A stretch of DNA of 64,000 bases, taken from positions 1,364,001-1,428,000 of the forward strand of contig NW_026570236.1 of assembly GCF_019649055.1 (NCBI RefSeq), written 5' to 3'. Positions 50,201 to 62,919 of the stretch are shown piece after piece; position 1 is the first letter of the stretch; every line of letters starts with the position of its first letter. The translations under genes were made by a program, and so were the position numbers. The DNA is from Paramacrobiotus metropolitanus (Eukaryota > Tardigrada > Eutardigrada > Parachela > Macrobiotidae). Below the pieces are notes generated by a model. That model saw nothing but the letters and a program-made list of their open reading frames with translations. It ran no database searches and had not been told where the DNA came from.

Positions 50201-53200
50201 TATTTCTGTATTCTTAAATTTCTTTAGTGTGCTGTACCACGCAGGCACTGCTGGTTTTTCAGAGCTCAATAAGTACGGAAAGATTTCATAAAAATTTTAC
50301 GGTGCCAAGCCAGTTATTAAATAAAATTTAGTGAGGAAGTCAAAATAGGAGCTTTTACCAGAATGGTTGGTAAGCAGTGCCAGACTTGGCCCATCTTTTA
50401 GGTGAGGTGAAAATTTTCACCATTTTTCCCAGCCCATCTCACCTTTTAGGTGAAAATGAGGATGAGGTGGGAAAGCGCCGCAGATGAGGTGAGATGGGCT
50501 GGGATCGTTGAAAGATGGGATGGGACCAAGAAAACAAATAAAAATAAAAAACTTTGACATTTTCATCTGTTTTCTACGTTAAGAGCATGCAAAAATGCAC
50601 CATTCGAGCTCCAAAAACAAAAAATTTTCCGCGCTTCGCGCGGATTTTATCAATAAGTGAGCATATTTTCTTAAGAACCGACTTTTTTTTCGCCCGGCAA
50701 CTCTGTCGTGTGCGGAAAACTTGCAAAATTAGCGGCGTTGAACCTGTAAAAAATGGAGATGAAGATGAGATCGAAAAGATGAGATGGGCTGAAAATTTGA
50801 GTAGCCGGAGGTGGGCTGGGCTGGGAATTAAACTGTGAAGGTGGGGGTGGGATGAAAGTGGGAAAATCGAAAATGGGCCAAGTCTGGTAAGCACCATTTA
50901 ACGGAAATACGTACTGCTTTCAGTGCAGTACATTGTCATAAATAGAGCATATCAATTTATTTTTGGCCCTGCCCACTGGACCATTGCCGATGAAAATACT
51001 TTTTTAAGTGTTCCCAGTACCCACCCTGTCTTCGAACAAAAAACGAAATTTTTCTAAACGGGGAGCCTATCTATGACTTTACCCTGGTTAGTATCTTTCA
51101 TGCATCTTTAAGCATGAAAACGCCTTCGAACCTACCTTTCGGAGCAGAAGCAATAAATCTTTGTAAGCTGAGAAGCTAGAAAAAGTGAGGAGACTATCTT
51201 TACTCGAAATCTTCCAGCCCATAACCGGATTATTATTATGCGAACCAAAAATAATGGCACTGCAGGAGCTCTGCAAGAAAAATTACACGTTACTGATAAA
51301 TTACATGCTACAAAGTACTGTGATGTGATATCACATTGTGTGTACGATGACATCTTTGTTACTTTGTTCCGCTATTTGTTCAAAATAAAGCGGGGAAAGA
51401 AAAAATCTTTTGAGAAACGAAAGCATTTACCGGTGGGCAGTCTGGTGCGCCAAAACAAATACCGGGTTCTTGTGCGATGTTGTCCGAGCATACTTCTTCT
51501 GTTCTTCGTGGGGTCAGGGTCAGTGGGACGGAACCACAAAACACCGCTTGACAAGGTCGATTTTGTTGCACATGAACTTGCCACCATGGTTCATGGAGTA
51601 ACTGATTTTCAGCTTTGAATTTAATGCGCCTGTAAACGAATTTGTTGGGAGTACGAGCCAAGTCTTAGCCCTAAAATTTTAATTCAGATGTAATAATCAC
51701 ACTGCATGCCATATGGAAGCTCCGATTAGACAAAAAACTGCCAGCGTAAAGGTCCAGATGTACGTCGATCTGCCGCTTCCTAAAATGCAAAAATTACTGT
51801 GATGTTATTTACGTGAACCGTATCATGCCGCATATAACTGAATAAGCACAAGGTTTGTACCAAAAGAAGAAAGTCAGCGGGGTTAATACGGATCAGCCGC
51901 TCTTGCATTAATACGATATTCCGAAACCCAACTTACAGTACAATGCTATCGTATATACGCTCCCGTGTTTATTAACAGTAATGTTACTGTTGCGGCTCGA
52001 CCAAGTTATACCAGAGTTTGTGTACGGGAAAATTGCAAGCGCGCAGCGTGTGCATGCCCATGCATCGCATAATGCACACACTCTGGATATTGTTTTCCCG
52101 TACACAAACTCTGTGGTATAATTTAGTGGAGCCGGTACAGTATTATTATTACTAAAAAGCTATTACTCTTATTAAAAATTGCATCTTGAATTATGAAATA
52201 TTTTGAAGAATCAAGATGTGCCACTTGCTTGGTGTTATACAAGACAGGCGTTGGTTTAAATATCCACAGCTCGGTTCGTTGGGAGGAGGAAAAGGAGCAC
52301 CGACCCATGTCGTTAAATGTGCGATTTCTACCAGATCTTTCGTGCCTCCAAACTTTTGAAGCATGGGCTGCGTAATGTTGGATGGTTGAATAACATTGGT
52401 GGATATAACTAAGCTTGAGAAATGACGTCACCTCACGACTTCCGTTCGCGTTGATATACGATACCGTATAATCAGTGCGACGTTGCCCTTCACTGTCAAT
52501 GTACATACTGTTGCCAAAATCGTCGCTAAACGTTTGGTTAAGGAAGCGTTGGGCCAGTGCCGCGCCACTCCATTCCGCCTTTGTGGATAAAGTGTCGTTA
52601 ATGACCTGGAGAGGTGAAACAAAATTATTATAGTAATATTAATTCCACTCCCCCACTGATTAATCCCTGCTATATCCTCTTTTACAAATAATTACGTTGC
52701 TGGAAATGAACTTAACCTGGGCAAGTGCAAAGACACTGGTGTATCCGCTAGCGATAAGGACGTATGGCTGCACAAAAATACAACAAATTAAGAAAGCTAT
52801 GTAGCTCTGCGCTAGCCTACGTTTGTTCCGTTTTCCTACTTTCTCAAACAGCGGGTATGTGTAATTGAAATATGTCTTGGTGCGTCGGCGAAATTCGCTG
52901 TCAAGCTGCGCTCTGGAAGAGCTGTTCTTCGTGATGTCTGCTGGGTGCACAATTAGGACAGATTGGAAAGCTTGTAAGAGAACCTAATGAGAATTTTAAT
53001 AAGTACCTAATTATTCTGCGGGCATCAGAGTTACTGGGTTTAGGCAATGCAGTTTTGCAAAACAAGGGAACACACAATGTCTTGTACTAGTATATGTTCT
53101 TTCTATCCGGTATGCATCCTGTTTAGTTCCTTTATAATTGTATTATTGGAGATGTTGCATACATAATGCACTATTTGATATAACTACACTACAACAAGCC

Positions 53201-54976
53201 GGTAAATCGGATCGGCATGATAATACACAATGGTGCCAATTAAGTTTACGACATTCAAAGTGACTTGAAATTTGACCAAAATGTCTAACCCAAAAAATAT
53301 CAGGCCAACAAGACGGGCAGGCAAAAATTTTTAGACAGAATCCTGGCTTGAAAACTCTCGCTCTACCATGTCCGTCACAAAAAACTGGCAAAGCAAATTG
53401 TGTGACTGATGTCACAAATTTATGAGTGCAGTATGTGCGGAAGTCAGTGCAGTAAAATGCAGCATACAGAGCGTCGATGTCCGAGGCTGCTTATTATTAT
53501 AAAATGGAAAGGACCTGATAGCTATATACTGTAACTGTCAGCCCCTCGTTGGGCAATCTCGTTGGATATGACCTTTAGCCCAGAATCGACATACCGAATC
53601 GTTCTGGTCGCCAGTTTTCCAAGTAATTGGGAGAAGGATGTTATTTTCAGACAGAATGTAAACCTGTAATGACCATACAGTATCTTACGCCAGTGTAAAA
53701 GTATTTGCCAAAATATAATGATTTTTAATACAATGATTTTTGCAAAACACATTTACTGCTTACATGCCAGCTACAAAGCAAGCGCAAGCTAAACTCACAT
53801 ATTCTCCATTTGTCATATTCAGCGATGCAGCTGTAAGCTACAAAGATTTATTCGTCAAAGCTCATAGGCAATTGCAAACTGAATAATATCATGCGTTACC
53901 AGAAATTCCCGCAGAACCTGTCCAGAGCCAAAATAGAGTACTACTGAAGCAAAAATACATATTATCAGCAAAACAAAAGTTTTAAGAGCTGGTTTGTTAC
54001 CTCTGGATGTTGCACGAATGTCTTGCAAAATTGGTCCAAATCTATGTCCTGACTGAGCATTAATTTTCCTAACAGTATATAGTATACGTCTTTGACTGTT
54101 TAGATGGATCATGAACGTCTTCACCAAGCCGATATAAAAGGAAGGAGAGTTCGGGTCAATGACCACCGTTATAGATGTCCAGTTGAAGTTATGCAGGATA
54201 CCAATAAAAAGTTCGGCCCATTCGGACAACGAAAAATAGTTTGTGTTTATGTGTGTCGGATACAGCAACCGATGATTTGGTGCAAAAGCGCCGAGTCTAT
54301 CAACATTTTAAAAAGTTTTAAACATTTTCAGAATAAATATATAAACATATACTTGAAGAAACACCTGATCAGACATTTGAATAGATATAAAAACAAATGT
54401 GAAATATGGCCTTGTATTTAATTTTTCGAGATTGTATTTATAATGTATTTAGGTATTATACGGTATTTATAATGTTTAGTCCTCTGTTACGTTGCAATCC
54501 ACAAAACATCCCATTCGGTATACAGGTGAGCCACTGTTTCTCCACAGGCTGCAAATTTGTAAGTTACGAAGATGGTAAAAATTATTTTGCAGTAAGGATT
54601 CAACATTTTTACCTGGAACGATGGAAACGAAAAGGTCGTGCTTGTTTCTCCTACGATAATAACATTCAGCCGTCATTTCCTCAGCAGTGGCAATAAGGTC
54701 AGCACATGTCCGGCCTTGGACACTATCCAGCTGGAAATTTATGGTTGTGTTGTACATCTTTTGCACCCGCTCAACAGCATAAGACAACCCCGGCTCTAGA
54801 TATGGCAAACCCGCATAGCCTTCGTTTGTAGTGTTAATGCCTATTATTAACAAGCTGACATTAAGGATGCCATCCGGCTTCTGGTTTTGACTCGGCAGTG
54901 GCAGTGTATTAATGTCCACAACGAAAAACATTATGATATACAAAGACAACATTAAAACTGTTTTTATTAGGGTCAT
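47261..54976 (-). CDS. Receptor guanylate cyclase, copy F
   Basis: It is the longest copy because its introns hold repeats, but every exon checked is open with good splice sites. Start MTLIKTVLMLSLYIIMFFVV; ANF-receptor motif LPYLEPGLSYAVERV and NWTSITVVID; SFPPPNEP equivalent reads PFPPPNEPSCGYLNQ; transmembrane exon near 51780-51705 (FTLAVFCLIGASIW). Kinase-homology exons at about 49690-49500 and 49430-49100 read HGRLSVLTCWVD and VDIFSSGLIIYDIL. The coiled coil (YSADLEEQVAIRTNELKTE) is near 48970-48706. The cyclase has FVDLYGF, YKVEAVND, RYCL/FGDT and NMASRM. The final exon ends YWLIFA then TGA at 47261-47263. Outer and nested transposon-like elements lie in the intron between the two exons on either side of 50 kb and do not touch coding sequence. 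Confidence 0.85.
47506..47748. repeat. Two adjacent hairpin structures
   Basis: A short one has 21-bp arms (47506-47526 and 47528-47548, GACTATAGTATGTGGTGAGA, one mismatch). A long one has about 80-bp arms (47558-47638 and 47667-47748) with the shared core TTTTGCCTGCTTTGATGG, about 90 percent matched by eye. Both lie in an intron of copy F between its last two exons. Confidence 0.8.
49852..51068. mobile_element. 1.2-kb TIR element in an intron of copy F
   Basis: Inverted ends of about 120 bp (49852-49973 and 50951-51068) begin AGGCTCCC and share CATCGGCAATGGTCCAGTGG. No target duplication or transposase is evident. It contains the nested element at 50376-50884. Confidence 0.75.
50376..50884. 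mobile_element. Nested 0.5-kb element, hAT-like
   Basis: The ends carry inverted GACTTGGCCCAT-type sequence. The direct repeat TGGTAAGCA flanks both sides (50368-50376 and 50885-50893), close to the 8-bp duplication of hAT transposons. The interior is purine-rich (GATGAGATGGGCTG-like repeats) and non-coding. Confidence 0.65.
52004..52123. repeat. 120-bp palindromic element
   Basis: Arms of about 30 bp (52004-52032 and 52093-52123) share GAGTTTGTGTACGGGAAAA and differ by a two-base gap. The loop is rich in GCATGC-like steps. It lies in the intron of copy F before the transmembrane exon. Confidence 0.75.
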
Positions 54977-56784
54977 GGGAACAGACTCATCAACACTACA
55001 AACGAACTAAAGCGTTCAGGCAGCACTTTTAGGAAACAAGATTCTGAGGAACCAGGTTCGGTTAGGTTCCACGTATTTCGGCGCGATGGTTAAACAACGT
55101 TTGTTCCTAACATTCTGCAAAACCTTATAAAATTTATGTGTAGATTTTATGTACAGCTCACAAAATGGCAAGTTATCTGTAGCACAGATACGGAGAAACC
55201 GTCACAAGAAAATACTGCAGTAACAGTCGGCAAACAATAACTACACAGATTATAAGAGAGCTCTGTCGGTGCAATGCTGAATGTGCTATCTCATTTCAGT
55301 GCAGTATAGGAACGGGATCAGGCAGATGGACATATTGGTGAATATTAATGTCATAATGGGTTCGTGGGAACACTTGTGTTCTGTTCCAGAATTTGATTTA
55401 TTCAGCTTTGGATCACATGGCATTTTCGCAGTGGGAGAGAAGGGCGAACATTACACACGATCAACACTGAATGCCACATTATCGAGCTCAAGACGATCAA
55501 ATGTTGGTCGCACGTATTCCCTAAACGCTCTCCCGAAATCCAGCTAGCATCATCGTCATGCCATGCATACCAAATATTGCCAAGTACTACAACGAAAACG
55601 CGATCAGTCATAACTCTTAAGTCTTAACTGAGTACAGTACTTGTTCGTCGATTGTATAACGCAGGAGTTAAAATTGCTATAACTAACCGGTTGTTGTTAA
55701 TGACAATGTTTGCACCCGGCGAGGCATAAATTACGCGATTGGAAAAGCGTTGCCTTACGATCTTTATGGCGCTAGGCAAAATTGTCGCCATCGACATTGC
55801 CAAATAAATATTGAGAAACATCTCGCTGCGCTTGATGCAAATGATTGCAGTATCACCGAAGTGCATTATATTGTACCAAAGCGGGCAAAGCCTATTCATA
55901 AATTGGGCTTTTTTACAGTATACCGGTATCAGGCACGATTTGGATCCAGTTTACAAAATACTCGTAATTTTAAAATAAATACTTATGCTTACAACAAACG
56001 AAATTTCCGTAAAATTTGTGTGTTGTCGAAAGCACGGAATGGGAATGGAGCGCTGAATTAAATACCCGTAATCGGCTTCGGCTCGAGTACTGAAGTGCGT
56101 ACTCGAAAGGTACGTGTTGGAAAATCTCATAAATGCCATAATTGTCATTAATGTTTGCAAATATCGAACAACAGCGGAGGCGTTGTGGCGCAATCTACCC
56201 TGCTGAGCATCGACGTGCAGTGCTGCATTCATCTCATGACTGTTGATGCACAAGTAAATTGGCGTAAATACAAGTTTTCTAATATTACTAAAGGTAAGTA
56301 GACTGAACTACGCTAATTTCCGGTACATAACACAAGATTGTTTGCGTAATGTGTATTTTCATACCTTAAATTGTGTTATCCAGCATACCTTCGCGAAGTA
56401 CGATCAGACTTCCGCTTTTCTGAGCAGATGTTAAGCAGTAAATGGTTTCTCATTTATAGGTTTCTCGAAATTAAAAAACCCCTTCGGCCGACAGCAGAGT
56501 TACCCTCTTTCCTATTGGATATGGGGAATTCCACACATCAATTCCATTTCCAGTGGTACGTCTCATTTTCACGTGTTACTGGAAATGCATAACAGTTGCT
56601 CGCGCTCGGTGCAATGATGTGGTTACCAACCACCACTAGTAAATAGTTTGGATTATCTATACCTAAGCCATAAAAGATCGCAGCTGGTACTACCATCTTG
56701 TAAAACTACGTACGTACATAAGTGCAGAAACTAATACGGTAATACGGGCACGGGATGAATGAAGGTTTGTGATAAAGTGCGCCG
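54977..56784. other. Promoter side of F and unassigned sequence
   Basis: No cyclase exons and no other confident gene were found here, only short motif-free frames. Confidence 0.5.
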
Positions 56785-57410
56785 CTTGGTTAACGTAACA
56801 GAAGACAGCCGCTGGTTCAAATATCCACAACACGGGTTTGTTTTTTTGTAAAAAGGAAATGAAGCGCCCACCCATGTCATCAACCGCATTGTCTCCGACA
56901 GATCGTCGGTGTCGCTAAAGGTTTGCAATGTTTGCAACAAGGGCTGTGTAATGCAGAAAAGACTATGTTGCGGCAGTTACGTATTTCTTGAATAGAAATA
57001 CTCGTACACTGTATATGGACTCGCGGCTTCTGTTTGCTTCGGCTTCTTTCAATGACGATATTCATGCTGTTGCCATAGTCATCACCTAAAGATCGGTTAC
57101 TGAAACGCTTCGCCCATGCCAGTTCTCTCTCGGCTGCCATCTTCCTTTCCGCTATCGTATCATCGATGGCTTTGTGATCCTATGATTGGCGCGTTCTGAA
57201 CTCCATTTTTGTTCTCTGAGATTAATCCACCAAGGACCGATTAATCCGACCTGTGCAAGTGCGAAGATTGTTCTATATGCGCTAACGATTAGGGTATACG
57301 CCTGCACGTCTGTGACGAAATTCTGTGTCAAGCTGTGCTTTCGCCAAGCTGTTTTTGGTGTTATCAGTCAGATGCACAATCAACACTGATTGGAAGCTTT
57401 GCCGCAGGAT
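56785..57410 (-). pseudogene. Relic of an eighth guanylate cyclase (exons 7-10)
   Basis: Exon 7 is readable from 57410 as RQSFQSVLIVHLTDNTKN and runs without its intron into exon 8 (QAYTLIVSAYRTIFALAQ). Exon 9 is recognisable (AKRFSNRSLGDDYGNSMNI) but its C-terminal half is scrambled. Exon 10 (56940-56790) reads MTWVGASFPFYKKTNPCCGY, keeping the juxtamembrane CGYLNQ. No ANF start, kinase-homology or cyclase exons of this copy are present nearby. It is therefore a fragment left by deletion within the array. Confidence 0.75.
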
Positions 57411-57763
57411 CTGACAAACATTGTCAATTATTTAGTTTACACAGTAGAGTACCAGCATTTCAAGTATCAGTGCGATATGTGCTCTTGTAAAAATGCGTCC
57501 ACAATTCAAATTTCTATTCTGTTTAGGAATTACTATAGAACTGGGGAAATGAAGTAAACATATCAATGGGCTTAACATAAACACTGGTGACCCCCTTGAA
57601 TGCCGGAGTCCGGAAAGAAATATTGAGAATGCAGTACGCATCTGTGTTATAAACCAGGAAAGCGCAGAATAGTACTTATGTTAGCAACACAATCACGTGT
57701 AAAGCCATATATCATATTTCCTAGCAGTAATGGCCATTAAGTCGCATCGAGAAGCTAATGGCA
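57411..57763. other. Spacer before copy G
   Basis: This is the 3' flank of copy G. No exon is seen. Confidence 0.5.
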
Positions 57764-60700
57764 TCATAATGGAAGGGGCCAGTACGTGGTCATTTCGTAT
57801 TTTCCTTTTATCATTCGTATTCCTCTTGATTCGACAGTGAACTGACTGAACCATTCCAAAAGCGATTTGCTGTCCGGACTTAAATGAATGTGGTCGGGCA
57901 AGCCATGACTGCACATCCGGGAAGCCATGTTAATGGTGTCCCCAATTCTGTTCAATATGTACTCGAGTTTTTGTACAAACACTTTTGTAGACAGTGTTAT
58001 AAAACAGCTTGAAATTCGGATGCGGTTCTTTTTACCCTCCAAATGATTACTACAGAGTGTGCAAGGAATGTGCCAGTGTGCATAAAGGCCTGCATATACA
58101 GATACCGAGATACGTACTGTAATTTAATTAAATTGAGTGATTTTAGTACGAGTATCGATGTTTAAACCGTACACGCAGTAACGTGGTCGTTTTAATCCCA
58201 TAAGTCCAGCTGCACAAGGCCCTGAAAATACAGACACTCTCTATCTGTAAACCCACATTAAATTCAAGGAACGTAGAAGTCCTACCAGAATGAATACCAA
58301 TCTTGAATCGGAGATCCCGCAAAAAACTCAACTGTGGTTGACTAGTTAGCAGCCTAATTGCGAAAGCTGCAATCCGTTCGATATGCCTTCGACCGATTAT
58401 TTCTGGTAACCCGCTAGCCACCTGTTAACATTTCGGACGTGTCAAGCAAACCCAACGAGTGTTATAGTAGAATTACAGCTGTTGAGTTGATGAACCGAAT
58501 CGTCATTTACCATAAAAGAATCGGAAATTGCTTCCACTTTGAAGACGCCACCTTCCGATGACAGCTTATCGATATGGGTTTCAGTTGCTGATATCAGATC
58601 AATCGTAACTTCCGGTGGTTCTGCCTTAATGAAGTCAGCGAACCCGTACAGATCGGTAAACATGATTGTTACGCAATCAAAACAGTCGGGTGAAACCTTT
58701 TCTCCAGCTCGGAGCTGCTTGGCCACAGATCTGTCCGAAGCCCATACCGTACACTTGACGCAAAGATGCCGCAAAATACAATGTGTTGAACGTACAACTG
58801 CAAGAATTTATTTTCCGTACCGTGGCAAAATCTGATTGATGATAGCATCGCATTTATCCATCTCTTCTTTCAGCTCGTTTGTTCTAATCGCCACTTGCCG
58901 CTCCAAATCGGCCGAGTAAAGTTCCAATCTGATACAGATGTTTTCAATCAAAGTGGTCTTTTTTTTACCACGATCCAGGAGAGGGCTAGCGCTTGCCAGC
59001 GCACGACAGAGATTCTGTATATTAGGTCGATGATTTGGGTTAAAGTTCAGGCATGATCGAAGAATGTTTTCAAATTCCGGTACGATCGAGAAGGTTAGAC
59101 TTTCCGCAGTGTTGTTGAGGTTCCTGATTTCTGTAAAGTCAAATATGAAGTCATTATTGCTTTAGACATTACTTTTGCCCCAGAATTGCTTTAGACTTTA
59201 CTTTTGCCCCAGAATTGTAATTTGTAAGTCAGAATGTCAGATCAACATTAAAGTCATTATGTGCACTTACGCCGTGCGGCATTACCTTCTGCGGAAAATA
59301 ACCTGACTTTAGCGAAAAAGTTGCCTGTAGTCAGTATATCGTATATCATCAAACCGGACGAATAAATATCCACAATTCGCAGAAACTTGCTGTTTGGCAT
59401 GTTCGCTGTCTCGGGTGGTGACCAATAGACAGTTTCCCAAATAGCATTCCGACATAATGTCGAAGTCAGATCACCACACATACTGTGTAGATTTAGTGCT
59501 AATTCGTTGGATGCGAGGTGCGCCACCTTAAGTGTGAAATGTTTATCCACCCAGCAAGTTAAAATACTAATTCGTCCATGGGATTGTAAGGAGGAAGAAT
59601 GAATATACTGTATTGCCTGCAATCAGCCAAACTATATAGTCAGTTATCCAAGTGAAACATGAATGCTTCGCTTCAAGATAATCCAGAGTTAGCGAGCTAA
59701 GCAACGCCCCATCTCGACTTGCGTAACTGTCGAAAATGTCCGGCAAAGCACCCCGTGAAGGGCATTCCGTGACTGCTGATATCGAGTAGATTCCTTTAGA
59801 AGATTTTGTTATGGCAAGGCCAAGAAACTGGCAAATATTGACATGCTCCATTTTGTTTAACTGCAGAAAAACACCCTATTCAATTGCAGAAGTAATCGTC
59901 AGATTTGGGATGTCAATGATACCTTGTGAAGCAAAACCACCAATTCGTTGTTGCCAGAAATGTCGGTAAAACTGATTTGATAATTCCTGCTAGATACTGT
60001 CCAGCTCATAACTGGTTTGGTTCGGTATGTGCCAAAAATGACGGCGCTGCAAAGGCTCTGCGAGAAATTCCACCGGACTAAAAATGTTACCAACAAGAGA
60101 TATCGTATTTGTGCCTTACTCGTGTCCAGCTGAATGCAGAAGGAAGGTCACTTGATTCATACGAAATTTGATCGGAATAGAGTTGTAGACGTAGGAGAGA
60201 ACGATAGGATGCAGTTCGTCGACGCGGTTTTTCTTGCAGGTGAACTTGCCACCAAGGATCGTGGAGCAGTTGATATCTGGCTCTCAGTTTCCTAAATCTG
60301 AAAAAACAGATAATTTCCTGGTTTCATAGCGAGATTAACTATGTTCAAGCTACTTACATAAGACAACCCATAACAAGAATATCACCAACCACTCCGAGAG
60401 CTATCGCAATGACTGCTGTCGAAGGAATATCCCCTGAAATTTACACGGAGTACCGACCATAATAATTTGGGTAAGTATTTATCGCATTTGACTACTTAGG
60501 TATGCAAGAAAAAAACATAAATGTCTTTATGAATAACTTCCGAGAACTGTATCTTATGAATAACTTCCGAGAACTGTATTCCCTTACTTGTTGCAAGGCA
60601 ATATGGCTTCTGATTCAGATATCCGCAATATGGTTCACTGGGAGGAGGGAAAGAAGCGTTGACCCACTTTGTCAACTGTGTCACGTCAATTAGAACCCCG

Positions 60701-62919
60701 GTCCTTCCCTCCTTATACAACAGCGGCTGTTTAAAAACCAAAAACTTATACTGTATGGGTTTAAAGTTTTGAAATTTTCTGTATTTATTCGGCATACCTC
60801 GCGATTTCCATTGGCATTAAAAAATGATATCACGAAATCAGTGCGTCGCTGCCCTGCGTTATCGATGTACATGCTGTTGCCGAAATTATCAACGAACGTT
60901 CGATTGGACAAGCGCTGCACGAGCGCTGCGCCGCTCCATCGTACTTCGCCGCCTGACGCTATGGTCTCGTTAATAGCCTGGGAAAACGTACAAGAAAGAC
61001 TGTCCACAGCGAGGTACAGATGAACCTTGAAGGTCATTATCATGGCTCTCGTTCTTTTATTTTAGAGCACCAAATGTGCAACTTCATTGAAAACAAATCA
61101 TACCTCGGCAAGCGCAAATATAGTCGTGTAGCCGCTAACGATCAGAGGATATGGCTAACAGAAAAGAAAGGGCCAATACATAAGAACGTTTTGAGCACCG
61201 GTTAAACCTGCAAATGTTTCGATGTGCCCAGTTCAAAGAACACCTGATCAGAAAGCAAGTAGGTCTGGTTGTAGTCTCTTTCGGTCTTTCGTAGGAATTC
61301 TGAACCCAGTTGCCTTTTTGCACTGGTATTTGTAATGCTGTCCTTTGGTTGCATCATTAAGACCGACTGGAGGGCTTGCAAAATGATCTAAAGAGGTTTA
61401 AACAGCAATGCTTCTTTTCACTGTGCTTTACACATTTATGTAACGAATCCCAGCGGCTTTGCCTCTCTTTATTTTATGAAATTGTAATGACATTTTTCTG
61501 ATTATTACGGATATTTAAGAGTCTCCGGATCGGACTGCTGCTCAAGAATCTATCAATGTTCGGCACTTATTACCAGATCGTATTTATCCCCAGTTGGCCA
61601 GTGCAGTGGACGTAGAAGGTTATTTTCCGGGATAATATAAACCTGATGATACTGCATGTATTTTCATTACATACGTTACATGAAATGGAAAAGAGGGAAA
61701 GCTGAAACTTACATATTCTCCGTTTGTCATGTTCAACAATGATGCAGTGAGCTGAAAAATTAGTACTAAAACATTGACAAATAACCGGTTATATTAGCGC
61801 AGTAATAAACTTTTCTAACCAAAAATTCCCGCAGCACCAGTCCAAGGCCAAAGTACAGCACCACTGAGAATGCACACATTCAAAAATCTTTTTTGAGATG
61901 TTTAGGGTTTTATTACTAGTATAAGTTAGGTTATACCTCTGCTAGTTGCACGAACATTTTCTAAGAGAAGTCCAAATCCCCCAAAAGGACCACCGGGTTT
62001 CGGGGATATGTTTCTAACAATTGCTCTAATGTCTCTCTGATGTTTTAGATTGATAAGGAACATTGATGCCAAGGAAAAGTAAAACGGTGGAGAAGTGTTA
62101 TCTATGACGACAGTTACTAAAGTCCAGTTATATTTCATCAAAATTTCGATATAAAGCTCTCCAAACTCAGACATCAAAAGATAATTGGTGGACATCCATG
62201 TCGGATACGAACGTCGATCGCGGATTTCAAGACCGCCTCCCCTTATTTGAAAAACCACATAAGAAAAATATTAAAATTTTAACCAAAATTTTCTTAGGCG
62301 AACGAAAGACGAATTTTTTATCGCTTACGGCGAAAACCATAACGTATCCCATTGTGTATGGAAATATGGCATGTCCGTGTCTACACCGCATCCTACAAAT
62401 CCAAGCTAGTGTAGCTCAATATGCACAAAAATTTTACAGTATCGTTGACAGAAACTACTGCAGCTAGTGTTATGTCACCAACTTCAAATAAACTGCATTA
62501 ACTATACACGTATGCTTGCGAGCACTTGCCGCTCACTAAAAATTCAAAATGATTATATTACCGGGTACAAGGTAAATGGTAAGATCGCGCTCGTTTCTTT
62601 TCCGATAATGCCATTCAGCTAGCCTAGCGATGGTACTGGCATTCCGCTCTGCGCATGTCCGATCGGAAAGGTAATTTAGCTTGAAATGGATGCTACTGTT
62701 GTATAGCTTCTGCACTTGTTCAACGGCTAAGGAATACCCTGGTCCTGTATACGGTAGCGCCCCAAATCCATCCATGGCGATACCCCCAATCACCACAAAG
62801 CTAACCGTGTACGAACTACCATGCAGATGCTGATCTTGATTAGGAAAGGTTTTTGTTATCGCAACACAGACCACCAACAACAGCAGAGCGCGTAATGTGA
62901 TGCTTCTGCTCGGTAACAT
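57764..62919 (-). CDS. Receptor guanylate cyclase, copy G
   Basis: This is the 5'-most member of the array and looks intact. Start MLPSRSITLRALLLLVVCVA; ANF-receptor motif LPYTGPGYSLAVEQV; third exon near 62230-61940 with NWTLVTVVID. Juxtamembrane exon SFPPPSEPYCGYLNQ; transmembrane exon near 60435-60360 (STAVIAIALGVVGDILVMG). Kinase-homology exons near 59850-59690 and 59622-59270. The coiled-coil exon near 59125-58820 (LYSADLERQVAIRTNELKE) ends ILP. Cyclase exons near 58735-58510, 58421-58287, 58222-58180 and 57950-57764 keep FTDLYGF, FKVEAISD and NMASRM. The otherwise conserved CLFGD at the nucleotide pocket is CVIGD here, a change in two neighbours of the guanine-contacting Cys. The C-terminus is YWPLPL then TGA. 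Confidence 0.85.
59156..59213. repeat. 29-bp tandem duplication
   Basis: Two near-identical units (starting ATTGCTTTAGACATTAC) sit in the intron before the coiled-coil exon of copy G. Confidence 0.85.
60528..60579. repeat. 25-bp direct repeat
   Basis: TATGAATAACTTCCGAGAAC and the next five bases occur twice, two bases apart, in an intron of copy G. Confidence 0.85.
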
